A stretch of DNA of 64,000 bases, from positions 124,001-188,000 of the forward strand of contig NZ_QANL01000001.1 of the NCBI RefSeq assembly GCF_003067705.1. Reading direction: 5' to 3'. The notes below the pieces were generated by a model that was not told where the DNA came from, searched no databases, and saw nothing but the letters and a program-made list of their open reading frames with translations. The stretch comes from Planctomonas deserti (GTDB taxonomy: Bacteria; Actinomycetota; Actinomycetes; Actinomycetales; Microbacteriaceae). Positions within the stretch are counted from its first letter, which is position 1. Each line of letters opens with the position of its first letter. Shown here in pieces: positions 1 through 9,744 of this stretch. Both the position numbers and the translations under genes were made by a program.

Positions 1-224
1 TCGCGAAGCTGATCCTCCCGGGTAGGCAGGGTGGTGGCTGGCTCATCACCCTCGTTCTCGGCGTGGTGGGAGCGCTTCTCGGCGGGTTCCTCGGCGGCCT
101 CATCCTCAACCGCCCGCTGGGCGATTTCTTCGACATCTGGACGTGGGTTCTTGCCATCCTCGGCTCGATCATCGTGCTCCTGATTTACGGCGCGGTCACC
201 AACCGCGGTCGCTCGCGCGCGTAA
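1..224 (+). CDS. GlsB/YeaQ/YmgE-type small membrane protein, 3' part only
   Basis: The reading frame is open from the window edge (codons start at base 3) and stops with TAA at 222-224, so the N-terminus is missing. The visible 73 residues contain two glycine-rich hydrophobic segments, roughly residues 12-35 and 46-64, separated by a short polar stretch and ending in a basic tail (NRGRSRA). This layout and the GALLGGFLGG motif fit the transglycosylase-associated / GlsB-YeaQ family of small stress-linked inner-membrane proteins, whose biochemical role is not established. A strong hairpin follows 18 bases downstream. Confidence 0.72.
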   Translation, partial: AKLILPGRQGGGWLITLVLGVVGALLGGFLGGLILNRPLGDFFDIWTWVLAILGSIIVLLIYGAVTNRGRSRA

Positions 225-242
225 CACCGCTCGGAACGACGA

Positions 243-272
243 GACCCCGGGAGCCGCAAGGCTTCCGGGGTC
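243..272 (+). terminator. Rho-independent-like hairpin after the GlsB-type gene
   Basis: A 13-bp stem (GACCCCGGGAGCC against GGCTTCCGGGGTC, one wobble) closes a GCAA loop, followed by a T-containing stretch. It separates the small membrane gene from sdaA. Confidence 0.75.
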
Positions 273-333
273 TTCGTGGTTTCCGGGGCCCGTTCACCCC
301 ACTGGTCGGGGTGAGCGCGTCGCGACCGCGACG

Positions 334-339
334 TATGCT
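334..339 (+). promoter_or_regulatory. -10 box TATGCT, putative leaderless promoter of sdaA
   Basis: TATGCT ends 6 nt before the GTG start at 346, so transcription would begin at or next to the start codon. No Shine-Dalgarno sequence lies in between. It is one of a recurring set in this window. Confidence 0.5.
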
Positions 340-345
340 CGGAGC

Positions 346-1710
346 GTGACTGCGTACGTCTCGGCCCTCGACCTCTTCTCCGTCGGCATCGGGCCATCGA
401 GTTCGCACACCGTCGGCCCGATGCGGGCCGCACGCGACTTCGCCGCGGAGTGCGTCGCTACCCCTCAGGGCGCGACGATCCGGCGCGTCACCTGCCGCCT
501 GTTCGGCTCCCTCGGGGCGACCGGCCTCGGCCACGGCACGCCGGACGCCGTGCTCGCGGGCCTGGCCGGGATGTCGCCGGAGACCTGCGACCCCGCGGCG
601 GTCCGCGGCCTGTGGCCGGGGCGCGGCGAGCGCGAGCTGCTGCTCGCCGGCGTGCTGCCGGTTCGCGTCTCCGGGGGCGACCTCACCTTCGAGCCGTTCG
701 TGCGGCTCCCCGGGCACCCGAACGCCCTCACCCTCACCGCGTTCGATGCCGACGGCGCCGTCGTGCTCGAGTGCACCTACTACTCCGTCGGCGGCGGCTT
801 CATCCTGCGCGACGGCGAGGACGATCACCGCCCGCTGCCCCAGGGCCTGCCGCACGCGTTCGACACGGCGGCCGAGCTCGTCGAGCTGTGCGCCCGGCGG
901 GACACGACGTTCGCGCAGGTCGCCCTCGAGAACGAGGACGCGATTCGCGACAGGACCAAGACCCTCGCCGGGCTCGACGCCATCTGGTCCGCCATGGCCG
1001 CGTGTGTGTCGGCCGGGCTGTACGCGACGGGATCGCTGCCGGGCGGGCTCGGCGTGCGCCGCCGCGCCGAGCGGATGCGCGAGCGGCTCGAGGCCGTCGA
1101 CGCGGCCCGCGAGCGCGACACGACCCACGAGTGGCTGCAGGCCTTCGCCCTCGCCGTGAACGAGGAGAACGCGTCGGGCGGCCGGGTCGTCACTGCGCCG
1201 ACCAATGGCGCGGCGGGCATCCTTCCGGCCGTCGCCTCCTACTACCTGCGGTTCGTGCCGGGTGCGTCGCCGGACGGCATCCGCGAGTACCTGCTGACGG
1301 CGACCGTCATCGGCTCGCTGTTCAAGGCCAACGCCTCGATCTCCGGCGCCGAGGCCGGCTGCCAGGGCGAGGTGGGGTCCGCCTGCGCCATGGCGGCGGG
1401 CGCCCTCTGCGCGGTGCTCGGCGGCACGCCCGCCCAGGTCGAGAACGCGGCCGAGATCGCCATGGAGCACCACCTCGGGCTCACCTGCGACCCGGTCGGC
1501 GGCCTCGTGCAGATCCCCTGCATCGAGCGCAACGCGATCGCGTCCTCCACGGCGGTGAACGCCGCGCGCATGGCGCTGAACGGCGACGGCGTGCACCTGG
1601 TCTCGCTCGACACGGTGATCGAGACGATGCGCCAGACCGGGCTCGACATGTCCACGAAGTACAAGGAGACCTCGACGGGCGGCCTCGCGGTCAACGTCAT
1701 CGAGTGCTGA
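346..1710 (+). CDS. sdaA: L-serine ammonia-lyase (single-chain, iron-sulfur)
   Basis: Deaminates L-serine to pyruvate and ammonia in the cytoplasm. The 454-aa protein has the usual order of the fused bacterial enzyme: an N-terminal beta domain with the signature [13 protein letters not shown] (residues 15-27), then the alpha domain. Cys339 (GCQGE), Cys381 (TCDPVGG) and Cys392 (PCIER) match the three cysteine ligands of the [4Fe-4S] cluster in this family. The GTG start at 346 is chosen because the family N-terminus begins there and a -10 box sits 6 nt upstream. The gene is monocistronic; a 63-nt palindrome follows the stop. Confidence 0.95.
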   Translation: MTAYVSALDLFSVGIGPSSSHTVGPMRAARDFAAECVATPQGATIRRVTCRLFGSLGATGLGHGTPDAVLAGLAGMSPETCDPAAVRGLWPGRGERELLLAGVLPVRVSGGDLTFEPFVRLPGHPNALTLTAFDADGAVVLECTYYSVGGGFILRDGEDDHRPLPQGLPHAFDTAAELVELCARRDTTFAQVALENEDAIRDRTKTLAGLDAIWSAMAACVSAGLYATGSLPGGLGVRRRAERMRERLEAVDAARERDTTHEWLQAFALAVNEENASGGRVVTAPTNGAAGILPAVASYYLRFVPGASPDGIREYLLTATVIGSLFKANASISGAEAGCQGEVGSACAMAAGALCAVLGGTPAQVENAAEIAMEHHLGLTCDPVGGLVQIPCIERNAIASSTAVNAARMALNGDGVHLVSLDTVIETMRQTGLDMSTKYKETSTGGLAVNVIEC

Positions 1711-1738
1711 CCGCCCCCTCCCTCGCTTCCTGCTCACC

Positions 1739-1801
1739 CCGTGAGGTGCCCACTTCGGTCCCTCTTTCGCCGAAACAGGGTCCGAAGTGGGCACCTCACG
1801 G
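1739..1801. repeat. Family B palindrome, copy 1 (63 nt, perfect 20-bp arms)
   Basis: Arms CCGTGAGGTGCCCACTTCGG (1739-1758) and its exact reverse complement (1782-1801). The central 23 nt are themselves nearly self-complementary (CCCT..TTTCG/CGAAA..AGGG), so the whole element can fold into one long hairpin. Related copies lie at 2783-2843, 28901-28963 and 47849-47912. Located between the sdaA stop and the sulfurtransferase promoter, it could terminate sdaA. Confidence 0.85.
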
Positions 1802-1847
1802 ATTACCGCACGTGACTCCACCGGGTGCGGTCGAGAGGGATCGCGCC

Positions 1848-1853
1848 TAGCGT
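1848..1853 (+). promoter_or_regulatory. -10 box TAGCGT, putative leaderless promoter of the sulfurtransferase
   Basis: TAGCGT ends 6 nt before the ATG at 1860, with no ribosome-binding site between them. Confidence 0.45.
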
Positions 1854-1859
1854 GGCCGC

Positions 1860-2786
1860 ATGAGCGCACGCCTCTCCTCCCCCGTCGTCTCCACGCAGTG
1901 GCTTGCCGACCACCTGGGAGCCGAGCGCATGGTCGTGCTCGACGCGAGCGTGCTTTCCTACGAAACCCCGGCGGGCGGCCGGGCCTGGCTGAGCGGCTAC
2001 GACTCCTACCTCTTCGACGGGCACGTGCCCGGCGCGTACTTCGCCGACCTGATCGAGGAGTTCAGCGAGCCGGGTGCTCCGCACCCGTTCACCCGGCCGA
2101 CCGCGGCACGGTTCGAGGCAGCGGCCGGGGCGCTCGGCATCGGCCGCGACACGACCGTGCTGATCTACGACGTCGAGGGCGGCAACTGGGCGCCGCGCCT
2201 CTGGTGGCTGTTCCGCGCGTTCGGTCACGACGACGTCGCGGTGGTCGACGGCGGGCTCGCGAAGTGGCGGGGCGAGGAGCGCGAGGTCGAGACCGGCCAC
2301 AACGAACCGTCCCCCGCGACATTCGTCGCCGAGCCCCGCGAGGAGCTGTGGGTGGACCGGGCATTCGTCGAGGCCGTGCTGCGCGGCGACGAGGATGCGG
2401 CGCTGCTGTGTGCGGTCCCGGCCGGCGAGTTCACGGGCGAGGCGGCGACCACCCGGCCCCGGCCCGGCGTGCTGCCGGGCAGCGTCAGCGTGCCGGCCGC
2501 GCAGCTGCGTGATGCGTCGTCAAAGCTGCTCGACGGTGCAAGTCTCCGCTCAATCCTCGCGCCGGTGCTGGGGGCGCCCCGTGTCGTGGCGTACTGCGGC
2601 GCCGGGATCGCGGCCGCATCCGACGCCCTGGCCCTCACGCTGCTGGGGTACCGGAACGTCGCGATCTACGACGGCTCTCTCAACGAGTGGGCGGCGGACC
2701 CGGATGCGCCGCTCGTGCTGGGCGACCCGCCGGCCCCGCCCAGCAAGCCCGCTGCGGCCCGCCGCGCCCGCGCGAAGCACCGCTGA
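1860..2786 (+). CDS. sseA: Sulfurtransferase, two rhodanese domains (thiosulfate/3-mercaptopyruvate type)
   Basis: Transfers sulfur from thiosulfate or 3-mercaptopyruvate to an acceptor such as cyanide or a thiol, by way of a cysteine persulfide. The 308-aa protein has an inactive N-terminal rhodanese domain (about residues 10-140) and a catalytic C-terminal domain (about 160-285) with Cys246 in VAYCGAGIAA. The loop sequence CGAGIA does not cleanly separate thiosulfate from mercaptopyruvate specificity. The basic tail (ARRARAKHR) is poorly conserved in such enzymes. The stop codon lies at the edge of a family B palindrome, so that repeat abuts or contributes the end of the gene. Confidence 0.88.
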   Translation: MSARLSSPVVSTQWLADHLGAERMVVLDASVLSYETPAGGRAWLSGYDSYLFDGHVPGAYFADLIEEFSEPGAPHPFTRPTAARFEAAAGALGIGRDTTVLIYDVEGGNWAPRLWWLFRAFGHDDVAVVDGGLAKWRGEEREVETGHNEPSPATFVAEPREELWVDRAFVEAVLRGDEDAALLCAVPAGEFTGEAATTRPRPGVLPGSVSVPAAQLRDASSKLLDGASLRSILAPVLGAPRVVAYCGAGIAAASDALALTLLGYRNVAIYDGSLNEWAADPDAPLVLGDPPAPPSKPAAARRARAKHR

Positions 2787-2843
2787 GGTGCCCGCTTCGG
2801 TCCCGTTTCGGGCCGAATGGGGACCGATTCGGGCACCTCACGG
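2783..2843. repeat. Family B palindrome, copy 2, overlapping the sulfurtransferase stop codon
   Basis: Left arm CTGAGGTGCCCGCTTCGG and right arm CCGATTCGGGCACCTCACGG. The TGA at 2784-2786 is both the stop codon and part of the conserved TGAGGTGCC arm. It separates convergent genes, so a bidirectional terminator role is plausible. Confidence 0.8.
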
Positions 2844-2881
2844 GAGTGGGACCGGGGGTGGGACGGGGGGGACAGGGCGGG

Positions 2882-4888
2882 TCAGGGGGTGGGGTGGAGG
2901 AGCGCACCGAGCGCGGCCGGGTCGGTGACGGGGAGCCGGCAGACGAAGTCCGTGCAGTAGTACGCCGTGGTCTCGCCGCGCACCGGGCGCCGGCCCTCGA
3001 ACAGCTCGAAGCCGGCCGACGCGAACGCCTCCGCCGCCGCGGGGCTCGCGATCGCGCAGATCGAGCCCGGTCCGAGGCCGGAGCCGAAGGCCGAGCGGGC
3101 CAGGCGGAGGATGCCCGCGGACCCCGAGTCCGCCGGCGCCGCCGAGTCCTGTCCTGACGCGCTCGACACGACTGGCTCCCCGCCATCGGCGTCCCGACCC
3201 CCCTCGCCCGTGACGACCACGAGCTGGGTGGGCTCCGTCGAGACGTGCACCATCGCCTCCAGCGTGGCGCCGAACGACACGGATGCCTGCACGGCGGACG
3301 GGGCGACCGTGCCGAGCGCGGACCGCGCCGCCTCCAGGTAGCGGGCGTCGGCGGTGAGCAGGAACAGCCGGTGCGCCGCGGAGGCGGCCGCGCTGAGGCC
3401 GGACGGGTACGCGCCCTCGCTCAGATCGACCGTGAGCGCGAGCCCGAACGCGCTGAGTGTGGGATCCGCGCCGCCCGGCACCGCGAACCCGCGGCCGGGG
3501 ACGATGAGGGCGTCGATGAGCCCGCGCGCGATCGACGCGTAGCGGGCGTCCCCCCGGGCCAGCGCCAGCTCGAGCAGGCCTCCCGCGAACATGCCGTGGT
3601 CCTCGAGCGTCGCGGTCGCGGGCGAGGGTCGGCCGTCGAGGGAGGCGCGCAGGAGGGAGCCGTCCTCGCCGAGGTGGGCGTCGAGCAGGAAGTCGGCCGC
3701 CCGGGCGGCCGCGTCGACCCAGTCCGGCCGGTCGAGCGCGACCCCGGCCCGGGACAGGGCGGCGATGGCGAGGCCGTTCCAGCCGGTGAGTACCTTGCCG
3801 TCGACCGCGGGGGGCGGCTGCGAGCGCCTGGCCTCCGCGTCCAGGGAGTAGTAGACGCCCTCGACGCGCGCGCCGTCGACGTAGCTCTCCGAGTCCTGCG
3901 CGGAGCCGAAGCCGCCCTCGGGTCGCTGCAGCACCGTGGTCAGGAAGGAGGCGATGCCCGCCGCGATACCGGCGGCCTCGGCCGCCTCCTCGCCGTCCTC
4001 TTCCCCGCCGACGCCGCTCTGGGCGAGGCGGGTGTAGGCGTCGAGCAGCAGCGCGTTGTCGTACAGCATGCGCTCGTAGTGCGGGTCGGACCAGTCACGC
4101 TTGGTGGAGTAGCGGAAGAAGCCGCCCTCGACGCCATCGCGCAGGTCGGACGCGGCCATCGTCCGCAGCGTGCGCGACACGAGGGCGCGCAGCTGGGCGG
4201 AGCGCTCCGGGGACAGCAACCCGCCCGCGCCCAGCGTCTGCAGGAGCAGAAGCACGGGCACCATGGGGAACTTGGGCGCGCTGCCGAAGCCGCCGAACTC
4301 GCGGTCCTCGTGCCCGAGCAGCTCTGCGGCGATGCGGTCGAACGCGCCCGCATCCGGAAGCTCGTCCCACGCCGCAGCCAACCGCTCCGCCGCCGCGGCG
4401 AGCGCCTGGGCGAGCCGGTCGGCGTTCTCCTCGACGTCGAGCCGGCGCTCCTGCCATGCCTCCGTGACCGCGTCGAGGATCTGCCGGAACGACGGATGCC
4501 CCACGATCGGCCGGGGTGGCGAGTACGTGCCGGCGTGGAACACCCGTCCCCGCGGCGTCACGAACACGTTGAGCGGCCAGCCGAGGTTCCTCGTGAAGGC
4601 GCCGGCCGCCGCGATGTAGCTCGCGTCCACGTCGGGATGCTCCTCGCGGTCCACCTTGATGGACACGAACCCCTCGTTCAGCACGGCGGCGAGCTCCGGG
4701 TCGGCGAAGCTCTCCCGCGCCATCACGTGGCACCAGTGGCAGGTGGCGTAGCCGATGGACACGAGCACGGGCACGTCGCGCCGCTCCGCCTCGGCGAACG
4801 CGTCCGGCCCCCACGGCCACCAGTCGACGGGGTTGTCGGCGTGGCTGCGCAGGTAGGGGCTCACGGCGTCGCCGAGGCGGTTGGTCAT
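2882..4888 (-). CDS. DUF255 thioredoxin-domain protein (YyaL / SPATA20 family)
   Basis: A 668-aa protein with an N-terminal thioredoxin-fold domain (about residues 5-165; active-site-like Cys50 and Cys53 in ATCHWCHVM, preceded by the family motif [16 protein letters not shown]) followed by an (alpha/alpha)6 barrel resembling N-acylglucosamine 2-epimerases. Family members have been called thymidylate kinase-like or highly conserved thioredoxin-containing proteins, but no reaction is firmly assigned. The ATG start sits 1 base after the stop of the upstream aldo/keto reductase; its ribosome-binding site (GAGGTG) lies inside that gene's last codons, so the two genes are translationally coupled. 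Confidence 0.9.
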   Translation of the reverse strand: MTNRLGDAVSPYLRSHADNPVDWWPWGPDAFAEAERRDVPVLVSIGYATCHWCHVMARESFADPELAAVLNEGFVSIKVDREEHPDVDASYIAAAGAFTRNLGWPLNVFVTPRGRVFHAGTYSPPRPIVGHPSFRQILDAVTEAWQERRLDVEENADRLAQALAAAAERLAAAWDELPDAGAFDRIAAELLGHEDREFGGFGSAPKFPMVPVLLLLQTLGAGGLLSPERSAQLRALVSRTLRTMAASDLRDGVEGGFFRYSTKRDWSDPHYERMLYDNALLLDAYTRLAQSGVGGEEDGEEAAEAAGIAAGIASFLTTVLQRPEGGFGSAQDSESYVDGARVEGVYYSLDAEARRSQPPPAVDGKVLTGWNGLAIAALSRAGVALDRPDWVDAAARAADFLLDAHLGEDGSLLRASLDGRPSPATATLEDHGMFAGGLLELALARGDARYASIARGLIDALIVPGRGFAVPGGADPTLSAFGLALTVDLSEGAYPSGLSAAASAAHRLFLLTADARYLEAARSALGTVAPSAVQASVSFGATLEAMVHVSTEPTQLVVVTGEGGRDADGGEPVVSSASGQDSAAPADSGSAGILRLARSAFGSGLGPGSICAIASPAAAEAFASAGFELFEGRRPVRGETTAYYCTDFVCRLPVTDPAALGALLHPTP

Positions 4889-4889
4889 G

Positions 4890-5723
4890 TCAGTTCACCT
4901 CGAAGGGGTTCCCGCCCACGCGGCCCTCGCGCTCGAGGGCGCTGATCGCCGTCACCTCGTCGTCGCTCAGCTCGAAATCGAAGATGTCGAGGTTCTCGAT
5001 CATGCGCTCGCGCCGGTTGGACTTGGGGAACACGACGTTGCCGGTCTGGATGTGCCAGCGCAGGATCACCTGCGCGTTCGACTTGCCGTGCGCCGCGGCC
5101 GCGTCGACGATGGGTGCGTCCTCGGGGATCGCCCCGGCCGCGAGCGGGCTCCACGCCTCGGTCACGATGCCGTGCTCCCGCCCGTAGGCGGTAACCTCGG
5201 GCTGCTGGTGGTAGGGGTGCAGCTCGATCTGGTTCACCACGGGCACCGTGTCCGTCTCAGCGGCGAGGCGCTCGAGGTGCGGCACCATGAAGTTGGAGAC
5301 GCCGATGGAGCGGGTCCCGCCGTTCTCGCGGATCTTCTCGAGCGCGCGCCAGCTGTCGACGTAGAGGTCCTTCGCGGGGCACGGCCAGTGGATGAGGTAG
5401 AGGTCGACGTAGTCGAGGCCGAGCTGCTGGATGCTGGTGTCGAACGCGCGGAAGGCCGAGTCGTAGCCCTGGTCGGTGTTGAAGAGCTTCGTCGTGACGA
5501 AGAGCTCCTCGCGCGGGATGCCGGATTCAGCGATGGCCCGGCCGACGCCCTCCTCGTTGCCGTAGATGGCGGCGGTGTCGATGTGCCGGTACCCCACGGC
5601 GAGCGCGTCGCTCACGATCTCGTACGCGCGGTCGGGATCCACCTTGAAGACCCCGAATCCGAACTGCGGGATGGTGGTGCCGTCGGAGAGGGGAAGTGCG
5701 GGTATTGATCGAGTGTCCGTCAT
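4890..5723 (-). CDS. Aldo/keto reductase (2,5-diketo-D-gluconate reductase type)
   Basis: NADPH-dependent carbonyl reductase of the AKR superfamily, 277 aa, (beta/alpha)8 barrel. The catalytic tetrad is visible as Asp49, Tyr54 (DTAAIYGNE), Lys79 (FVTTK) and His112 (LIHWP); the C-terminal NADP-binding motif is at [10 protein letters not shown]. It is the same length as the enzyme at 17314-18147, with the tetrad at identical positions, so the two are paralogues. It is the first gene of a two-gene unit with the DUF255 protein and is divergent from hrpA. The physiological substrate is not predictable. Confidence 0.92.
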   Translation of the reverse strand: MTDTRSIPALPLSDGTTIPQFGFGVFKVDPDRAYEIVSDALAVGYRHIDTAAIYGNEEGVGRAIAESGIPREELFVTTKLFNTDQGYDSAFRAFDTSIQQLGLDYVDLYLIHWPCPAKDLYVDSWRALEKIRENGGTRSIGVSNFMVPHLERLAAETDTVPVVNQIELHPYHQQPEVTAYGREHGIVTEAWSPLAAGAIPEDAPIVDAAAAHGKSNAQVILRWHIQTGNVVFPKSNRRERMIENLDIFDFELSDDEVTAISALEREGRVGGNPFEVN

Positions 5724-5791
5724 ACCTCAGGTCTACTCGCGCGGTCGCGAGCACGCTCCCGCGCGAACCCGAGGACGTACGATGGAAGGCC

Positions 5792-8700
5792 ATGTCACCC
5801 ACGCCGCCGGAAGCCGTCGCCCCCGAAAGCGTCGCCCCAGAGAGCGCCGCACCCGCGGACGCCGGCACCCTCGTCATCTCCTACCCGGCGGAGCTGCCGG
5901 TCAGCCAGAAGCGCGACGACATCGCGGCCGCGATCCGGGACAACCAGGTCGTCATCGTCGCGGGCGCCACGGGCTCGGGCAAGACGACCCAGCTGCCGAA
6001 GATCCTGCTCGAGCTCGGCTGCAGCAGCATCGGGCACACCCAGCCCCGGCGCATCGCCGCCCGCACCATCTCGGAGCGCATCGCGGAGGAGCTCGGGTCC
6101 GAGGTCGGCCGCCTTGTCGGCTACCAGGTGCGGTTCACCGACCGCGTCTCCGCCGAGACGCGCATCAAGCTGATGACCGACGGCATCCTGCTGAACGAGA
6201 TCCACCGGGACCGCACGCTCGCCAAGTACGACGCGATCATCATCGACGAGGCGCACGAGCGCAGCCTCAACATCGACTTCCTGCTCGGCTACCTCAAGCA
6301 GCTGCTGCCGACCCGTCCCGACCTGAAGCTCGTGATCACCTCCGCGACCATCGACCCGGAGAGCTTCTCCCGGCACTTCGACGGCGCGCCCGTGGTCGAG
6401 GTGTCCGGGCGCACCTACCCCGTCGACATCCGGTACCGCCCGCTCGTCGCCGAGCAGCTGGACGACGACGACCCTGATGCGGAAGCCGACGACGGCATCA
6501 AGGCCGACGACCGTGACTACCTCGAGGGCATCAACGCCGCGCTCGACGAGCTCGCGGGCGAGGCGCCCGGCGACGTGCTCGTGTTCCTCTCGGGCGAGAA
6601 CGAGATCCGAGACGCCGAGGAGTCGATCCGCGGCCGGCTCTCCTCCGGCTCGGCGCTCGACCGGGCGACCGAGGTGCTGCCGCTCTACGGCCGCCTCTCC
6701 GCCGCGGACCAGCACCGCGTGTTCCGCCCCTCGGCGCAGGCCGGCATCCGGCGCCGCGTCGTGCTCGCCACGAACGTGGCCGAGACGAGCCTCACGGTGC
6801 CGGGCATCAAGTACGTCATCGACGCCGGCACCGCCCGCATCTCCCGGTACAGCGTGCGCGCGAAGGTGCAGCGCCTGCCCATCGAGGCCATCTCGCAGGC
6901 GTCGGCCAACCAGCGCTCGGGTCGATCCGGCCGCACCAGCCCCGGCATCGCCATCCGCCTCTACTCCGAGGAGGACTTCACCCGGCGTCCCGAGTACACC
7001 GAGCCCGAGATCCTGCGCACCAACCTCGCCGCGGTCATCCTGCAGATGGTGTCGCTCGGCCTCGGCGACATCGCGGCGTTCCCGTTCCTGCAGCCACCGG
7101 ACCCGCGCGGCATCAAGGACGGCATCGACCTGCTCGCCGAGCTCGGCGCCGTGGTGCGCACCAAGGAGGGCCAGCCCGCGCTCACCCGCGTCGGCCGCGA
7201 CCTCGCCCGCCTGCCCATCGACCCCCGTTTCGCCCGCATGGTCGTCGAGTCGAAGCGGCACGGCACAAGCCGCGAGGTGATGATCATCGTCGCGGCCCTC
7301 ACCATCCAGGACGTGCGCGAGCGTCCGCTCGAGCGCCGGCAGCAGGCGGACGAGATGCACGCCCGGTTCACGGATCCGACGAGCGACTTCCTCACCCTGC
7401 TCAACCTCTGGAACTACCTGGAGGAGAAGCAGCGCGAGCTCGGCTCGAGCGCGTTCCGCCGGCTCTGCAAGGCCGAGTACCTCAACTACCTGCGCGTGCG
7501 GGAGTGGCAGGACGTTCTTCGCCAGCTCCGCCAGCTGGCGAAGCCGCTCGGGCTCACGATCGGCGAGCCGAGCGTGAACCCCGACGGCATCCACAAGTCG
7601 CTGCTCGCCGGGCTGCTGAGCCACATCGGCCTGAAGGACGCGGCGAAGAAGGACTACATCGGCGCACGTCAGTCGCGGTTCCTGATCTTCCCGGGCTCCG
7701 CGCTCGCGAAGCGGCAGCCCGCCGCCGTGATGAGCGCCGAGCTCGTCGAGACGTCGCGCCTGTTCGCGCGGATGAACGCCGCCATCGATCCCGCCTGGGC
7801 CGAGCCCATCGCCGGCGAGCTGGTGAAGCGCAGCTACAGCGAGCCGCACTGGGAGAAGAAGCAGGGCGCCGCCGTGGCGTGGGAGCGGGTGACGCTGTTC
7901 GGCGTGCCGATCATCGCCCGCAGGCGCGCGCAGTTCGCCCGCATCGACCCCGCCTACGCCCGGGAGCTGTTCCTCCGGCACGCCCTCGTCGAGGGCGAGT
8001 GGCCGAACGAGACCGGCCGTGACCGGCTCTTCGACTTCGACCGGGAGAACCGCCGGCTGCGCAGGGAGCTCGCCGAGGTCGAGGAGCGCACCCGCCGCCG
8101 CGACATCCTGCTCGACGACGAGGCCGTGTTCGAGTTCTACAACCGGCGCATCCCGCAGGACGTGAACACCGTGCGGGGGTTCACCTCGTGGTGGCGGAAG
8201 GCGCGCGAGGGGCAGCCCGACCTCCTCACCATGACGGCGGAGGCGCTCGTCGAGGACGACGACGGCGTCGATGTGGACGAGAACGCCTTCCCCGCCGCGT
8301 GGCGGCAGGGCGACCAGCGGCTGAAGCTGCGCTACCGGTTCGAGCCCGGCGCGGAGGACGACGGCGTCACCGTGACCGTTCCCCTCGCGCTGCTGGCCCG
8401 GCTCTCGCCCGAGGGCTTCGACTGGCAGGTGCCCGGGATGCGCGCAGAGCTCATCACCGCCCTGCTGCGGAGCCTGCCGAAGGCCATCCGGCGCAACTTC
8501 GTGCCTGCCGCCGAGTGGTCGGACCGGCTGCTCGCGGCGCTTCCCGCAACGGTCCCGGACCCCGCGGAGGGCACCGGCACCGGGGGTTTCCTCGTGACCC
8601 TCTCCGCCCTCATGACGCGCCAGACCGGCGTCCGGGTGACCCCGGAGGACTTCGACCTCGAGCGGGTGCCCGCCCACCTGCGCATGTCGTTCTCCGTCGT

Positions 8701-9682
8701 CGACGAGCGGGGCCGGCCCGTCGCCCAGGGCAAGGAGCTGCCCGAGCTGCAGCGGAGGCTCGCGAGCCGAGCCCGGGAGAGCGTGGCCGAGGCGTCCTCC
8801 CGCACGCATCACGCGATCGAGCGTGCGGGCATCACGACCTGGGACTTCGACGAGCTCCCCCGCTTCCTCGACACCAGGCAGGGCGACGCCGTCATCCGCG
8901 CCTACCCGACCCTCGTCGACGAGGGATCGAGCGTCGCGATCCGGCTGATGAGCACACCCGCCGACCAGGCCCGCGAGCTGCCGGCCGGGGTGCGGCGGCT
9001 GCTCCTGCTCGCGGTGCCCTCCCCCGTCGCCTACGTGCAGCAGCACCTGACGTCGGCCGAGAAGCTGACCCTCACCCAGAGCCCCTACCAGAACACCCAG
9101 GCGCTGTTCGAGGACTGCCTCGTCGCCGTCGTCGACTCGGTACTCGAGCGGGTGCAGCCCGACGGGCAGATCTTCCAGCGCGTGCAGTTCGAGACGGCGC
9201 GGGATCGCGTCTCCGGCGTGGTGATGGACAGCATGTTCGAGACGGTCGCGACCGTGACCCGCATCCTCGCCGCCGCACGCACCGCGGAGAAGGCGGTGAA
9301 GGCCGCGACCAACATGTCGCTGCTACCCGCTCTCACCGACGCACGCGAGCAGATCGCGGGGCTCGTGCACCCGGGCTTCGTCTCCCGCGCGGGGCTCGCC
9401 CATCTGCGCGATCTGCCCCGCTACCTCGCGGGCGTGACCGCGCGCATGCAGAAGCTTGCGGACAACCCGGCCCGGGACCGCGCCTGGCTCACCGAGGTGC
9501 AGACCGCGACCGCCAGGTACGCGGACGCGGGCGGGACCATCCCGCTCGCCGCGCACGCGCCGCCGCACATCGTGCAGGCCAGGTGGATGCTCGAGGAGCT
9601 GCGGATCAGCCTGTTCGCGCAGCAGCTCGGCACGTCTGTGCCCGTGTCCCTGCAGCGCATCCAGAAGGTCCTGGCCCGCTAA
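5792..9682 (+). CDS. hrpA: ATP-dependent RNA helicase HrpA (DEAH box)
   Basis: A 1296-aa DEAH/RHA-type helicase. Walker A GATGSGKT is at residues 58-65, Walker B DEAH at 152-155, motif III SAT in VITSATIDPESF, and motif VI QRSGRSGR is intact; HA2/OB-fold and the long DUF3418 C-terminal region follow, as in E. coli HrpA (about 1300 aa). Known members act on mRNA and on stalled ribosomes. The start at 5792 is preferred over an upstream in-frame start at 5696 because GGAAGG lies 3 nt ahead of it and TACGAT is a nearby -10 candidate. The N-terminus contains a short APES repeat. Confidence 0.95.
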   Translation: MSPTPPEAVAPESVAPESAAPADAGTLVISYPAELPVSQKRDDIAAAIRDNQVVIVAGATGSGKTTQLPKILLELGCSSIGHTQPRRIAARTISERIAEELGSEVGRLVGYQVRFTDRVSAETRIKLMTDGILLNEIHRDRTLAKYDAIIIDEAHERSLNIDFLLGYLKQLLPTRPDLKLVITSATIDPESFSRHFDGAPVVEVSGRTYPVDIRYRPLVAEQLDDDDPDAEADDGIKADDRDYLEGINAALDELAGEAPGDVLVFLSGENEIRDAEESIRGRLSSGSALDRATEVLPLYGRLSAADQHRVFRPSAQAGIRRRVVLATNVAETSLTVPGIKYVIDAGTARISRYSVRAKVQRLPIEAISQASANQRSGRSGRTSPGIAIRLYSEEDFTRRPEYTEPEILRTNLAAVILQMVSLGLGDIAAFPFLQPPDPRGIKDGIDLLAELGAVVRTKEGQPALTRVGRDLARLPIDPRFARMVVESKRHGTSREVMIIVAALTIQDVRERPLERRQQADEMHARFTDPTSDFLTLLNLWNYLEEKQRELGSSAFRRLCKAEYLNYLRVREWQDVLRQLRQLAKPLGLTIGEPSVNPDGIHKSLLAGLLSHIGLKDAAKKDYIGARQSRFLIFPGSALAKRQPAAVMSAELVETSRLFARMNAAIDPAWAEPIAGELVKRSYSEPHWEKKQGAAVAWERVTLFGVPIIARRRAQFARIDPAYARELFLRHALVEGEWPNETGRDRLFDFDRENRRLRRELAEVEERTRRRDILLDDEAVFEFYNRRIPQDVNTVRGFTSWWRKAREGQPDLLTMTAEALVEDDDGVDVDENAFPAAWRQGDQRLKLRYRFEPGAEDDGVTVTVPLALLARLSPEGFDWQVPGMRAELITALLRSLPKAIRRNFVPAAEWSDRLLAALPATVPDPAEGTGTGGFLVTLSALMTRQTGVRVTPEDFDLERVPAHLRMSFSVVDERGRPVAQGKELPELQRRLASRARESVAEASSRTHHAIERAGITTWDFDELPRFLDTRQGDAVIRAYPTLVDEGSSVAIRLMSTPADQARELPAGVRRLLLLAVPSPVAYVQQHLTSAEKLTLTQSPYQNTQALFEDCLVAVVDSVLERVQPDGQIFQRVQFETARDRVSGVVMDSMFETVATVTRILAAARTAEKAVKAATNMSLLPALTDAREQIAGLVHPGFVSRAGLAHLRDLPRYLAGVTARMQKLADNPARDRAWLTEVQTATARYADAGGTIPLAAHAPPHIVQARWMLEELRISLFAQQLGTSVPVSLQRIQKVLAR

Positions 9683-9685
9683 CCG

Positions 9686-9706
9686 CTCCCTCCTCCAAAG
9701 AGGGAG
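9686..9706 (+). terminator. Short hairpin after hrpA
   Basis: CTCCCTC and GAGGGAG form a 7-bp stem with a 7-nt loop immediately after the hrpA stop. There is no T-run, so terminator strength is uncertain. Confidence 0.4.
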
Positions 9707-9744
9707 AATGGACGCATCCCGATCGACGAGGAGGGGGCTGCGGC

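Noticed and set aside
5795-9046. A 1083-codon open frame antisense to hrpA
   Set aside because: Composition is that of a shadow frame (Arg, Glu, His, Gly, Val rich, no domain), and hrpA on the other strand is fully supported.
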